Part shown: positions 1 to 8,265 of the stretch, piece by piece
How the letters are laid out: each line of letters opens with the position of its first letter
Position numbering within the stretch: the stretch's first letter is position 1
From: Pseudomonadota bacterium
GTDB lineage: Bacteria > Desulfobacterota > Desulfarculia > Desulfarculales > Desulfarculaceae
Assembly (NCBI GenBank): GCA_018896025.1
Contig: JAHIND010000030.1
Span: 1-48,466, forward strand
DNA: 48,466 bases
Direction of reading: 5' to 3'
Position numbers and translations under genes: made by a program
Notes under the pieces: model-generated
Database searches by the model: none
What the model was told of the DNA's origin: nothing
What the model saw: only the letters and a program-made list of their open reading frames with translations

Positions 1-275
1 AGGCCCGAACCGCAGACCTTGTTCACGGTGATGCAGCCCACCTCAAAGGGCAGGCCCGCCTTGAGCGCCGCCTGGCGGGCCGGGTTCTGCCCCAGACCGG
101 CGGGCAGCACGCAGCCCATGATGCACTCGTCCACCTGGGCCTTGTCCAAACCGGCCCTCTTGACCGACTCCACGATAACCAAGGAGCCGAGCTCCGTGGC
201 GCTAAGGCTGGAAAGACCGCCTAGAAACGACCCCACCGCCGTACGGCAGGCGCTTACTATCACTACTTCACGCAT
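1..275 (-). CDS. Acetyl-CoA acetyltransferase (thiolase), N-terminal part, cut by window edge
   Basis: About 91 residues of the N-terminal thiolase domain are visible, beginning MREVVIVSACRTAVGSF and reaching NKVCGSGL, where the cysteine is the nucleophile that takes the acyl group in the thiolase family. The rest lies beyond position 1. The ATG is at 275-273 and the previous gene on this strand (short-chain dehydrogenase) ends at 343, so it is probably the next gene of the same operon. Its likely role is the last, thiolytic step of beta-oxidation, releasing acetyl-CoA. It is clearly distinct in sequence from the second thiolase at 2073-3263, so the operon carries two thiolases, perhaps for different chain lengths. 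Family assignment is firm; substrate is unknown. Confidence 0.9.
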   Translation of the reverse strand, partial: MREVVIVSACRTAVGSFLGGLSSLSATELGSLVIVESVKRAGLDKAQVDECIMGCVLPAGLGQNPARQAALKAGLPFEVGCITVNKVCGSG

Positions 276-342
276 GATCTATTGCTTCACTTTCTCGTCA
301 ACTCAGGGCGCTTGGCAATCCTTGCAGAGGCCCGTCCTGGGG

Positions 343-1104
343 TCAGGCCAGGCGCAAGGCCCCCGTGAGATAGAAGATCTCGCCGTTGAGGTACGGGTTC
401 TCGATCAGGTGCGCGGCCAAGTCCGCGTACTCAGAAGGGCGGCCAAGCCGCTTGGGGAAGGGAATCGACTTGGCCAGAGCCTCACGTGCCGCCTCCGGCA
501 CGTTCTTGAACATGGGCGTCTCAAGCACGCCCGGCGCAATGGTGACCACCCTAATGCCGTACCCGGCAAGCTCCTTGGCCAAGGGCAGCAACAGCCCGTT
601 GATGCCCCCCTTGGAAGCGGCGTAGGAGGCCTGGCCGATCTGGCCCTGGGTGGCTGCCACCGAGGACGTGGTGATGATAACCCCGCGCTCACCCTCCTGG
701 TTGGGCCCATTGTTGGCCATCTGTTCAGCGGCCTGGGCCACCACCCGCATAGTGCCGACGAGGTTTACCTGAATTCGCTTATTGAAAAACTCCATCGGCA
801 TGGGGCCCTTGCTGCCCAACACCTTGCAGGGACCTCCTATGCCGGCGCAGTTGATGGCCACGTTTATCTTGGAGAAGCGCTCCACCGCCCTGGCCATGCC
901 CTGGGCAACGCTGGCGTCATCGGTTACATCGACCTCCATGAAAGCGGCCCTGTCGCCCATCTCCCGCGCCAACTCGCCACCTGGGCCGACCTGCATGTCA
1001 AATATGGCTGCCCGGCCGCCGCGCTCCACAATCCCCCTGACGCAGGCCTCGCCCAGGCCCGAGGCCCCTCCAGTGACCACGGCAACAACATCTTTAATCT
1101 GCAT
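343..1104 (-). CDS. Short-chain dehydrogenase, 3-hydroxyacyl-CoA dehydrogenase (HSD10-like)
   Basis: A 253-residue classical SDR. The NAD-binding motif TGGASGLGEA lies at residues 11-20, the NCAG motif near 85-88, and the catalytic Ser148, Tyr161 and Lys165 sit in TTSSVAATQGQIGQASYAASK. The overall pattern, including the DVAVVTGGASGLG-type start and the long insert before the active site, is like type II 3-hydroxyacyl-CoA dehydrogenases (HSD17B10 group). In context it would oxidise a 3-hydroxyacyl-CoA to the 3-oxo form with NAD, between the enoyl-CoA hydratase at 1220-2002 and the thiolases. It is a soluble cytoplasmic enzyme by appearance, with no signal or membrane segment. Other SDR substrates cannot be excluded. 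Confidence 0.88.
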   Translation of the reverse strand: MQIKDVVAVVTGGASGLGEACVRGIVERGGRAAIFDMQVGPGGELAREMGDRAAFMEVDVTDDASVAQGMARAVERFSKINVAINCAGIGGPCKVLGSKGPMPMEFFNKRIQVNLVGTMRVVAQAAEQMANNGPNQEGERGVIITTSSVAATQGQIGQASYAASKGGINGLLLPLAKELAGYGIRVVTIAPGVLETPMFKNVPEAAREALAKSIPFPKRLGRPSEYADLAAHLIENPYLNGEIFYLTGALRLA

Positions 1105-1219
1105 GGCATAATTCCTATTCGTCTGTTCGATTCATCTCAAAGCGCGCTCAAGACGGAAGCGGGCATTAAGCCCTTCCGGTCTGGGGTTCCAGAATCTGGC
1201 CAAGCGAAACCCGAGGCGC

Positions 1220-2002
1220 CTACTCTCCGTTGTAGCTCGGCTTGCGTTTCTCCAGAAACGCCTTCACGCCCTCCTTGGCGTCTTGCGAGGAGAAGCAGAG
1301 CCCTATGCAATAGCTCTCAATCTTCAAGCCCCGGGCCAGGTCGACCTCAGCCCCCTGGTTGATGGCCTGCAAGGCATACTTCATGGCCACAGGGCTTTTC
1401 TGGGCAAAGTCCGCCGCCCAGCGGAGAGACTCGTCCATCAACTCCTCCGGCGGCACGACCTTGTTGACCATGCCCAGGGCCAGGGCTTCATCCGCGCTGA
1501 TTACCCGGCCGCTCAGGATCAGCTCGGCCGCCCTGGATTTGCCGATCAGCCGTAGGAGCCGCTGGGTGCCGCCGGCGCCGGGGATGATGCCGATGTTTAT
1601 TTCCAGTTGCCCCAGCTTGGCCTTGGCCGAGGCTATACGGAAGGTGCAGGCCAGAGCGAGTTCGCTGCCGATGCCGAAGGTGTAGCCGTTGAGGGCGGCA
1701 ATGCTGGGAATGGGAAGTCCGGCCAGCCGGTCAAACAAGCCCTGGCGGTAGATGGAGCTTTCCACTGCGGTAAGCGGGGTCCGCTTGAGCATCTCGTTTA
1801 TATCCGCCCCGGACATGAAAGAGCGCTCCCCAGCCCCGGTAAGGATAAGAGCCCTGACCTCCCGGTCTTTCTCGATGTCGGTCAAGGCCCGGTCCAGGCA
1901 ATCGGCCATCTCTACGTTCATGGCGTTGTGCACATCGGGGCGGTTGAAGGTCAAGGTGGCTATGCGTTGCGATTTTTCCAAAATCACCGGTTCTGTGGAC
2001 AT
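1220..2002 (-). CDS. Enoyl-CoA hydratase (crotonase family, both catalytic glutamates present)
   Basis: A 260-residue crotonase. The oxyanion-hole region MSGADI and the segment GIGSELALAC followed by GQLEINIGIIPGAGGTQ keep both glutamates that carry out hydration in rat enoyl-CoA hydratase (Glu144 and Glu164), so this should be a real hydratase of 2-enoyl-CoA. The reading frame stays open upstream to 2035, but the ATG at 2002 has GAGG about 10 bases ahead and gives the usual N-terminus (MSTEPVILEK), so I chose it. It lies between thiolase and SDR genes and fits the second step of beta-oxidation. Confidence 0.9.
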   Translation of the reverse strand: MSTEPVILEKSQRIATLTFNRPDVHNAMNVEMADCLDRALTDIEKDREVRALILTGAGERSFMSGADINEMLKRTPLTAVESSIYRQGLFDRLAGLPIPSIAALNGYTFGIGSELALACTFRIASAKAKLGQLEINIGIIPGAGGTQRLLRLIGKSRAAELILSGRVISADEALALGMVNKVVPPEELMDESLRWAADFAQKSPVAMKYALQAINQGAEVDLARGLKIESYCIGLCFSSQDAKEGVKAFLEKRKPSYNGE

Positions 2003-2072
2003 GTTTTTAGCGCCTCTTTCATTTTTTCCCAGCACATGCGGGCTGGATGATCGCTACTTTTGGCAGCCGTCC

Positions 2073-3263
2073 TCAGGCTTCGCGCCGAATCACCATGGCG
2101 CAGGAAACTCCGCCCCCGCCGCACAGGCTGGCCGTACCCAGTTCCAGGTCGCGGTTTTTCAGCAAATGGTAGAGAGTGACCAGCAGACGGGCCCCGCTGC
2201 AACCGGTGGGGTGTCCCAAGGAGATGGCCCCGCCGTTTATATTGACCTTGTCCGAAGCAATCCCCAGGATGCGCTCGCAAGCCAGGCTGGTGGCCGCGAA
2301 GGCCTCGTTGATCTCGTAGGCGTCCACGTCGCCCACGGTCAGGCCCGCCCGCTCCAGGGCCGCGGGAATGGACACCGTGGGGCCGATGCCCATGTAGGCG
2401 TTGTCCACCGCCCCGTTGGCATAACCCATCAGGCTGAACAGGGGCGTCAGGCCCAGATCCGCCGCCTTTTGGCGGGTGGTGAGCACCAGGGCCGCCGCTC
2501 CGTCCGGCATGCCGCAGGCGTTGCCCGCGGTGACGGTGCCGCCCTTGACAAAGGCGGGCTTCAGGTTGGCCAAGCTCTCCCGGCTGATCTCGTGGCGGAT
2601 GCATTCGTCTTCGCTGAACTGGAAGGCCTCCCGCTTGCGGGTGGCGGGCACGGTGATGGGCACGATCTCTTCCTTGAACAGGCCCGCCCTTTGGGCCGCC
2701 GAGGCCTTGTGGTGGCTGTTGTAGGCGAACTGGTCCTGGTCTTCGCGGGAAATGCCGTATTTCTCGGCCACCTTCTCGGCGGTCTGGCCCATGTTCATAT
2801 CGGCGATGCGGTCGATGGTGTCGTTCCAGCCGTCCATGATGGTGACGTTGCCCATACGGAAGCCCTCCCACCGATGCCCGGTCAGCAGGTAAGGGATGGT
2901 GCTCATGCTCTCCATGCCGCCCGCCACCATCACCTCGGCGTCACCCAGGCGAATGTCCTGGGAAGCGATGATGGTGGCCTTGATCCCCGAGGGGCAGGCG
3001 CAGTTGACGGTCTGGGCATACTTATCCACCGGGATGCCGGCCAACTCCGCGGCGATGCGGGCCGGGTTGACCCCGTTGCCCGCCTGGCGGCAGTTGGCGA
3101 AAACGGTCATGTCCACGGCGGCCGGGTCCAAGCCGATGGAATCCAGGGTTCCTTTTATTACCTGTGAGCCGATGTCCAGAACCGAAAGGTCCTTCAGGGT
3201 GCCGCCGAAGCGGCCCATGGGGCCGCGCCGGGCGGCGACCGCGACTATGTTGTTAAGCTCCAT
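2073..3263 (-). CDS. Acetyl-CoA C-acyltransferase (thiolase)
   Basis: A full-length thiolase of 396 residues. The nucleophile is Cys90 in VNCACPSGIKA, where the usual CGSG has become CPSG. The C-terminal half has the GHPTGCSGAR histidine motif and the CGGGG cysteine loop that supplies the acid/base. It would cleave 3-oxoacyl-CoA with CoA to acetyl-CoA and a shortened acyl-CoA. It follows the TRAP transporter genes and precedes the enoyl-CoA hydratase on the minus strand. The proline after the nucleophile is a small departure from the commonest motif and may mark a subfamily with unusual substrates; that is inference. Confidence 0.92.
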   Translation of the reverse strand: MELNNIVAVAARRGPMGRFGGTLKDLSVLDIGSQVIKGTLDSIGLDPAAVDMTVFANCRQAGNGVNPARIAAELAGIPVDKYAQTVNCACPSGIKATIIASQDIRLGDAEVMVAGGMESMSTIPYLLTGHRWEGFRMGNVTIMDGWNDTIDRIADMNMGQTAEKVAEKYGISREDQDQFAYNSHHKASAAQRAGLFKEEIVPITVPATRKREAFQFSEDECIRHEISRESLANLKPAFVKGGTVTAGNACGMPDGAAALVLTTRQKAADLGLTPLFSLMGYANGAVDNAYMGIGPTVSIPAALERAGLTVGDVDAYEINEAFAATSLACERILGIASDKVNINGGAISLGHPTGCSGARLLVTLYHLLKNRDLELGTASLCGGGGVSCAMVIRREA

Positions 3264-3307
3264 CTGATTAAGCTCCTAAGTTGGTCAAATTAGAACGCGG
3301 CGGACCG

Positions 3308-3415
3308 CTACGTGGCGACCGGCGGGCGTTGGTTACGGGAAACACAGAGAACTTCCATGGCTCGCACCACGCGAAGTGCCATGGACTTGATCGCGGCGAT
3401 GACGAGCCGTTTCAT
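3308..3415 (-). CDS. Possible 35-residue small ORF between TRAP permease and thiolase
   Basis: The 164-base gap between dctM and the thiolase gene contains an ATG ORF starting 12 bases after the dctM stop, with GGGTG at a ribosome-binding distance, and running to TAG at 3308. The peptide begins MKRLVIAAIKSMALRVVRAM and is rich in Lys/Arg and aliphatic residues, like a short amphipathic helix. I do not recognise it. It could equally be non-coding spacer; the only support is position, start signal and composition. Confidence 0.25.
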   Translation of the reverse strand: MKRLVIAAIKSMALRVVRAMEVLCVSRNQRPPVAT

Positions 3416-3427
3416 CTCAAACACCCA

Positions 3428-4741
3428 TCAGTCGATCAGAAGTTTGGGCAGCCAGGTGACCAGCTGTGGGAAAAGAATCATGATCAACAGGCACAGTCCC
3501 TGGCAGGCCACAAAGGGGATGATTCCCCTGTAGATGTCCTTCATGCTCACTTCAGGCGGCACCACCCCCCGCAAAACGAACAGGTTGAAACCAAAGGGCG
3601 GGGTCACGTAGGCCATCTCCATGTTGATGATGAACAGGACGCCGAACCAAAGAGGGTCGAAGCCCAGCGAGATGACCAAGGGGAGAAAAATGGGGGTGGT
3701 GATCAGGATGATGCCCACGGGGTCCAGGAAGCACCCGAGCACGAAGAAGGTGAACTGCATCCCCACCAGGACCACCCAGCGGTTGAGCTCCATGCCCACT
3801 ATGGCTTCCTGGAACCACCCCGAAATTCCGGTGACGTTGACGATGTTGGTGAAACTCACCGCGCCGATGGTGATCCACAGGATCATGGCGGTGACCGCCA
3901 TGGTGCGGTGCAGGGCGTGGTTGAGCTTGGCCCAGGAGAGACGCCTCATCAGGATGGTGACCACCAGGCTGCCGAAGGCGCCCACCGCCGCCGCCTCGGT
4001 GGGAGTGCATATGCCGGTATAAATGGAGCCCAGCACCAGCAACACCAGGGAAGCGGGAGGCAGAAGCCTCCAGAGCATCCTCAGTTTCTCGCCCCAGCTC
4101 ACCCTTTCGCTGGGCGGTAGGGCCGGAGCGCTTTCGGGCGAAATATAACTTTTGATGGCGATGTACAGGATGAAAATAAGGGTCAGGATTATCCCCGGCA
4201 CCATGCCTCCCATGAACAGTTGGCCGATGGATAGTTCGGCCACGCTGCCCAGGATGATCATGATGATGCTGGGGGGGATCAAAATGCCCAGCGCCCCGCC
4301 GGATGCGATGGTGCCGGTGACCAGCTCCTTGCTGTAACCGCGCGCCAGCATGGGCGGCAGAGCCACCAGGCCCATGGTGGCCGCCGCTGCGGTGCTCACG
4401 CCCACCATGGCCGCGAAGACCGCGCAGATAATAATGGTGCCGATGGCCAAGCCGCCCCGGAAGGGCCCCATCCACTTGTAGACCAGATCGAACAACTCTT
4501 CCGCGATGCCCGAGAATGACAATATCTCGGCCATCAGCACAAAAAGCGGCACCGCAATGAAGACGAAAAGGGTCATCTCCCCGTAGGCGGTGGTGGCGAT
4601 GGAATAGAGCCCGCGTGGCCCCCAGATGAACAGGCAGGCCACCGTGGCCAGTCCGCCGCAGGAAAAAGCCACCGGCAGCCCCAGAAAGAGGGCGAGGATC
4701 AGGGCGGAGAACAGGATCAAGCCGACCAGCCAGACCTCCAT
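3428..4741 (-). CDS. dctM: TRAP transporter large permease (DctM family)
   Basis: A 437-residue, highly hydrophobic protein with about 12 predicted membrane segments, the usual size for DctM. It starts MEVWLVGLILFSALILALFLG and contains the conserved AIPSGGALGILIPPSI-like stretch (here ASGGALGILIPPSIIMIILG) typical of the family. It forms the sodium-driven transport channel of a tripartite ATP-independent periplasmic importer together with DctQ and DctP. Its ATG overlaps the dctQ stop by one base (TGATG), so translation is probably coupled. The open frame extends further upstream to 5200 but that part is antisense-like shadow of dctQ. The substrate should be a carboxylate, probably the one degraded by this operon. 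Confidence 0.93.
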   Translation of the reverse strand: MEVWLVGLILFSALILALFLGLPVAFSCGGLATVACLFIWGPRGLYSIATTAYGEMTLFVFIAVPLFVLMAEILSFSGIAEELFDLVYKWMGPFRGGLAIGTIIICAVFAAMVGVSTAAAATMGLVALPPMLARGYSKELVTGTIASGGALGILIPPSIIMIILGSVAELSIGQLFMGGMVPGIILTLIFILYIAIKSYISPESAPALPPSERVSWGEKLRMLWRLLPPASLVLLVLGSIYTGICTPTEAAAVGAFGSLVVTILMRRLSWAKLNHALHRTMAVTAMILWITIGAVSFTNIVNVTGISGWFQEAIVGMELNRWVVLVGMQFTFFVLGCFLDPVGIILITTPIFLPLVISLGFDPLWFGVLFIINMEMAYVTPPFGFNLFVLRGVVPPEVSMKDIYRGIIPFVACQGLCLLIMILFPQLVTWLPKLLID

Positions 4742-5271
4742 CAGAGTTCTCTCCCCTGCAGAATGGCGATGTCCCGCCACAGCTTGGCCAGGCTCTGCAA
4801 GCCCAGCAGTATTCCTCCCAGCGGCACCGCCATCTGGGAGGGATAGAGCGGCCAAGCCATGGCCTCGGCCGAGGAACGGCCATCTACCAAGGAGCGAATG
4901 GCCAACTCCGCGCCCTTCCAAATCAGGGCGGTGCAAAAGGCGAAGAGCAGCACGGAGGTGGCGATATCCGTTATGGCCTGGCCCCGCTTGGGCAGGGAGG
5001 CCCACAGGAGATCCACCCGCACGTGGCCGCTTTCGCGCATGATGGCTCCGCCGGAAAGCAGCACATAGGCGCACAGGAGGTAAATGTTGAGTTCGGTGGA
5101 CCAAAGGGTGGGGGCATTGAAAAAGTAGCGGGAGATCACCTCGTACATGATGGTCAACATCATGACCATGGCTAAATAGGAAACGATGCGGCCGGTCCAA
5201 AGATTGATCTTGTCCACGTAAAGAAAAGTTTGGTCAATGCTTTTATAAATTGAGCTTGCCGCCCCAGACAT
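4741..5271 (-). CDS. dctQ: TRAP transporter small permease (DctQ family)
   Basis: A 176-residue membrane protein with four predicted helices, as usual for DctQ. The first helix region reads WTGRIVSYLAMVMMLTIMYEVISRYFF, containing the family-typical E-V-x-x-R-Y-F pattern; the next loop has LWSTELNIYLLCAYVLLSGG, also characteristic. DctQ associates with DctM in the inner membrane. It lies between dctP (ending 5344) and dctM (overlap of one base), giving the common P-Q-M order. Confidence 0.92.
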   Translation of the reverse strand: MSGAASSIYKSIDQTFLYVDKINLWTGRIVSYLAMVMMLTIMYEVISRYFFNAPTLWSTELNIYLLCAYVLLSGGAIMRESGHVRVDLLWASLPKRGQAITDIATSVLLFAFCTALIWKGAELAIRSLVDGRSSAEAMAWPLYPSQMAVPLGGILLGLQSLAKLWRDIAILQGREL

Positions 5272-5343
5272 CAGCTTGTCCTTTGTTCCGTAGGGGTAAA
5301 GGGGAAGGCCGGGGACGGGACGCCCGGCCTTCCCCGGCTTCAG

Positions 5344-6363
5344 CTATTTCCAGCCCTCGTGATCCAGGCAGATGTTCATGATTTGTTTGCAGCGGTTGTT
5401 GACGTCGTAGGAGGGCCAAACCTTGGCGCGCAGGATATCGACCAGTTGTTTGGTGTCCTTCTGCGGCAGCTCCACCTTTTGCACGCCCACGCCCTCGAGC
5501 TTTTTCCAAATCTTGGCGTCGCTATCCTGGGCCCAGGCCAGGGTGTTGGCCGCGTGCGCCTTGCCCGCGTCCATCATGACCTTCTGAAGATCGGCGGGAA
5601 GCGAGTCGAAGGTTTTCTTGCTCAGCCAGATGTAGGTGATGATGTAGCCCAGGCTGGGCTGCACAATGTACTTGGCCTGCTCGTAGAACTTGTAGTCCCA
5701 GTTGGAGTACAGGGGGTAGATGTAGCCGTCGACGGTGCCCCTTTGCAGGGCGGTGTAGATCTCCGAACCCACCAGCATCACCGGGGCGGCGCCCATGGCG
5801 GTCACCGTCTTGGTGCCCATGCCGCCGGGAGCCCTGATCTTCAGGCCCTTGAGCCCGGCCAGGGTGTCCACCTTCTTGCTGGTGGCCAAGACGTTGGAGG
5901 CCATGAACTGGAGCCCCACCAGGATGGAGCCTTTTTCCTTGTAGGCCTCTTCAAGCAGAGAGCCGACCTTGGTCTTGTAGTAGATGTCGTAGATGTTTTG
6001 CATGTTCTTGAACAAGAACGGCGTCAGGAAAATCTGGCCCTCGGGAACGTGGCCGGAGTAGTAGGAAGGGTAAGAAAGCAGGGTGTCGAACATGCCCACT
6101 TCTATGCCGTCCAGGGCCTCCTTGGCCTTGGCCAGGGCCCCGGCGGCGAAGCGCTGGAACTTGATGCGGCCCTTGGAATTTTTCTCCACCAGGTCGAGGT
6201 ATTGGTACAAACCCACCGTGGTGGTCTTGCTCATGGGGCCATAGACCGACTCGGCCTTGAGTTGGTAGACCTTGTCTCCCGCGTGGGCGGCCAAGGGCAG
6301 CAGCAGCAAGGCCACCAGTGCGCACGCAAGACCATGCGTCATGATCCGGGTTGCAAATTTCAT
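5344..6363 (-). CDS. dctP: TRAP transporter substrate-binding protein (DctP family)
   Basis: A 339-residue periplasmic binding protein. A clear signal peptide occupies residues 1-28, with a basic start, a leucine-rich core and a likely cut after AHA. The mature part has the DctP pattern including LKIRAPGG, whose arginine normally holds the substrate carboxylate, and ALQRGTVDGYIYP in the second lobe. A strong ribosome-binding site (GGAGGG) lies ahead of the ATG. It captures a carboxylate in the periplasm and hands it to DctQM. As the most expressed component it has 73 bases of spacing from the preceding CoA-transferase gene. Confidence 0.93.
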   Translation of the reverse strand: MKFATRIMTHGLACALVALLLLPLAAHAGDKVYQLKAESVYGPMSKTTTVGLYQYLDLVEKNSKGRIKFQRFAAGALAKAKEALDGIEVGMFDTLLSYPSYYSGHVPEGQIFLTPFLFKNMQNIYDIYYKTKVGSLLEEAYKEKGSILVGLQFMASNVLATSKKVDTLAGLKGLKIRAPGGMGTKTVTAMGAAPVMLVGSEIYTALQRGTVDGYIYPLYSNWDYKFYEQAKYIVQPSLGYIITYIWLSKKTFDSLPADLQKVMMDAGKAHAANTLAWAQDSDAKIWKKLEGVGVQKVELPQKDTKQLVDILRAKVWPSYDVNNRCKQIMNICLDHEGWK

Positions 6364-6437
6364 GTCTTTCCCTCCTTTTTAAAGATGGAAGCCGCCGACC
6401 CCCTTTTCGCGTCGCTGCGGCTCCTGAATCCAAGCAC

Positions 6438-7301
6438 CTAACCGGAAAGCCCATCGCCTGAGATGTTTTTCTCCAGCATGCCCAGAAATTTCTCGAAATC
6501 GTCCAACTGCAACTCGGCCCCGGAACCCAGCACCAGGCCCATGGGGTCCAGCTGCCGCATAATCTCCATCTCTTTCACCGTGGGCGGCTGCATCCGCTTG
6601 AGATGAGGCGAAACCTTGAGAGGCCATCCCACCAGAGCCCGCACCGCCTCCAGGTTGGCCGGGTCGTCGATCTCGGCCAGGTACATCTGTTTGTCCTGCT
6701 CGTCGAAACGGAACACGCCCTTGTCGGTAACCACCACCTCCGGCCCGCCGCCCAGCAGGTTGGCCCGTTGGCGGGAGTCCCCGCCGGTGAGGAAGCCGGG
6801 CGAGGTCATGTAGTCCAGTTTGGAAACGAAGTTCTTTTTGCCCAGGCGCATCATGATGATGGTGCGGCCGCAGGAACTGGCGATGTCGTTGGCTCCGCCG
6901 CTGCCGGGCATGCGCACCTTGGGGTTGGCCAGGGTGCCCTCGCCCAGGATGGCGGTGCTGTTGAGGTTGCCGTAGCGGTCCACCTGGGCTCCACCCACCA
7001 CACCCACGTCGATGTAACCCGCCTGCAAATCCCCCAGCATGCGCCACAGCTCCATGGCCGCCAGGGCAAAGTCGGAGGTGGCGGAATCGGAGATGGACCA
7101 GGGCATGCGCCGGGATTTGGCCCCCACCGTGCCGCCCTCGAACAGGATCATCGAGGAGGGAGCGTGGCTTTCGCGCGCGATGATGCCCGCGATCAGGGGC
7201 AGCCCGATGCCGATCATGGCGGTTTCGCCATCGTTTATCTCCCGAGCGGTGCGGGCGGCCATGAGGTGGGAGGCCTTGTATTCGACCGCGGATTGGCTCA
7301 T
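6438..7301 (-). CDS. CoA-transferase subunit beta (glutaconate CoA-transferase GctB-like)
   Basis: A 287-residue family I CoA-transferase small subunit, starting MSQSAVEYKASHLMAART. From memory of the Acidaminococcus GctB sequence, the segment MILFEGG lines up with IIVESG, placing Glu55 at the catalytic glutamate that forms the enzyme-CoA thioester. Further shared blocks are GGAQVDRYGNLNST, GSGGANDIAS and TSPGFLTGG. The retained Glu argues for true CoA transfer rather than the hydrolase activity of the related IpdAB steroid enzymes, which lack it. The ATG shares one base with the stop of the alpha-subunit gene (TAATG). The frame is open upstream to 7667, which is a shadow of the alpha gene. 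Confidence 0.88.
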   Translation of the reverse strand: MSQSAVEYKASHLMAARTAREINDGETAMIGIGLPLIAGIIARESHAPSSMILFEGGTVGAKSRRMPWSISDSATSDFALAAMELWRMLGDLQAGYIDVGVVGGAQVDRYGNLNSTAILGEGTLANPKVRMPGSGGANDIASSCGRTIIMMRLGKKNFVSKLDYMTSPGFLTGGDSRQRANLLGGGPEVVVTDKGVFRFDEQDKQMYLAEIDDPANLEAVRALVGWPLKVSPHLKRMQPPTVKEMEIMRQLDPMGLVLGSGAELQLDDFEKFLGMLEKNISGDGLSG

Positions 7302-8227
7302 TACCTGGTCATCCCTTGCCGAAAACGTTTTTCGATTATGCTCAGGGCCTGAACCCGGCGTTGGCCCAACTTTGTCAAATAGGCTTGATGGTCGGGGCAT
7401 TCCCACACCCACTCGCGCAACCAATCCAAAAAGCCTTCCCGGCTCTGGGAGCGCAGGGTAAAGTCCCGCCGGAAGGGCTGGTCCATCCAGTAGTAGCCAT
7501 CCACCGGCTCGGGGTGGGCCCCAAAGGGCAGGTGCACCACCGCGTCCACGCAGTAGCGGGGAATGGCGGTCATGTTGGGATTTTTTCTGATCTCCTTCTC
7601 GTCGATGATCTCTTCGCAGGTGATGACCGTTTTGCGCGCCGCCCTGGCCAGGGTGGGGTCGTTCCACAGATTGCCGGTAATCACCGCGTTGCCGCTGGGA
7701 TCGCAGCGCTGCACGTGGATGAAGGCCACGTCCGGGTTGGCCGCCGGAACCACCGCCACTTCCTGGCCGGTATAGGGGTCGGTCATGGTCTTTATGTCCG
7801 GGTTGTGGCGGATGATGTCCGAGTGCAGCAGGGAGCGGGTGGGCAAAAAGCCTATGCCCATGGACCCGGCCAAAAAACGCAGGGAGGCGGAGAACATGGA
7901 ATAGTCCGCCACCTCCGGGCGCAGGGGGATGCCCTGCTCCACGGCGCGGCGGTAGTTGTAGCCCTGGCCCACCACCCCGATCCAGAAGTAGGCCATCTCG
8001 ATGCGCCTGAGGCAGCCGGCTCCCACCAAAATCTCGCCCGCCGAGGTTTTGGCCGCCCCGATCAGGGTGAGGTCCTTCTTTTTTTGGCGCACGATCTCCC
8101 GGGCCACGGCCACGGTTTCGCGGGCGATGGCCCCGCCCAGGGAGATCGAACCGCCGTCGGCCACATAACGGGCCACGACCGAGGCCAGGTCCGTGGTTTT
8201 GTCCAGTTTTCTACGTTCGGAATCCAT
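7301..8227 (-). CDS. CoA-transferase subunit alpha (glutaconate CoA-transferase GctA-like)
   Basis: A 308-residue family I CoA-transferase large subunit. It aligns by eye with GctA along its length: ISLGG near the start, FLPTRSLLHSD in the middle, DVAFIHVQRCDPSGNA, VITCEEIIDEKEIRKNP, and the C-terminal CPDHQAYLTKLGQRR block. With the beta subunit it should move CoA from acetyl-CoA or another donor to a carboxylic acid, activating the imported substrate without ATP. This duplicates the role of the ATP-dependent ligase at 9439-10968, so the two may act on different acids. The substrate could be a dicarboxylate, but that is not shown by the sequence. Confidence 0.88.
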   Translation of the reverse strand: MDSERRKLDKTTDLASVVARYVADGGSISLGGAIARETVAVAREIVRQKKKDLTLIGAAKTSAGEILVGAGCLRRIEMAYFWIGVVGQGYNYRRAVEQGIPLRPEVADYSMFSASLRFLAGSMGIGFLPTRSLLHSDIIRHNPDIKTMTDPYTGQEVAVVPAANPDVAFIHVQRCDPSGNAVITGNLWNDPTLARAARKTVITCEEIIDEKEIRKNPNMTAIPRYCVDAVVHLPFGAHPEPVDGYYWMDQPFRRDFTLRSQSREGFLDWLREWVWECPDHQAYLTKLGQRRVQALSIIEKRFRQGMTR

Positions 8228-8265
8228 TTAGCCGCTTTCCGGGGCCGCAGCGCGCGGGCTGGGCC

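Noticed and set aside
19..1362. Long plus-strand open frame of 447 codons across the first thiolase and SDR
   Set aside because: It mirrors well-supported minus-strand genes in high-GC DNA and has low-complexity Gly/His/Leu-rich sequence with no family match.
1752..3167. Plus-strand frame of 471 codons opposite the thiolase
   Set aside because: Antisense shadow of the thiolase gene; composition (HGHGG, AGG-rich) is typical of reversed high-GC codons.
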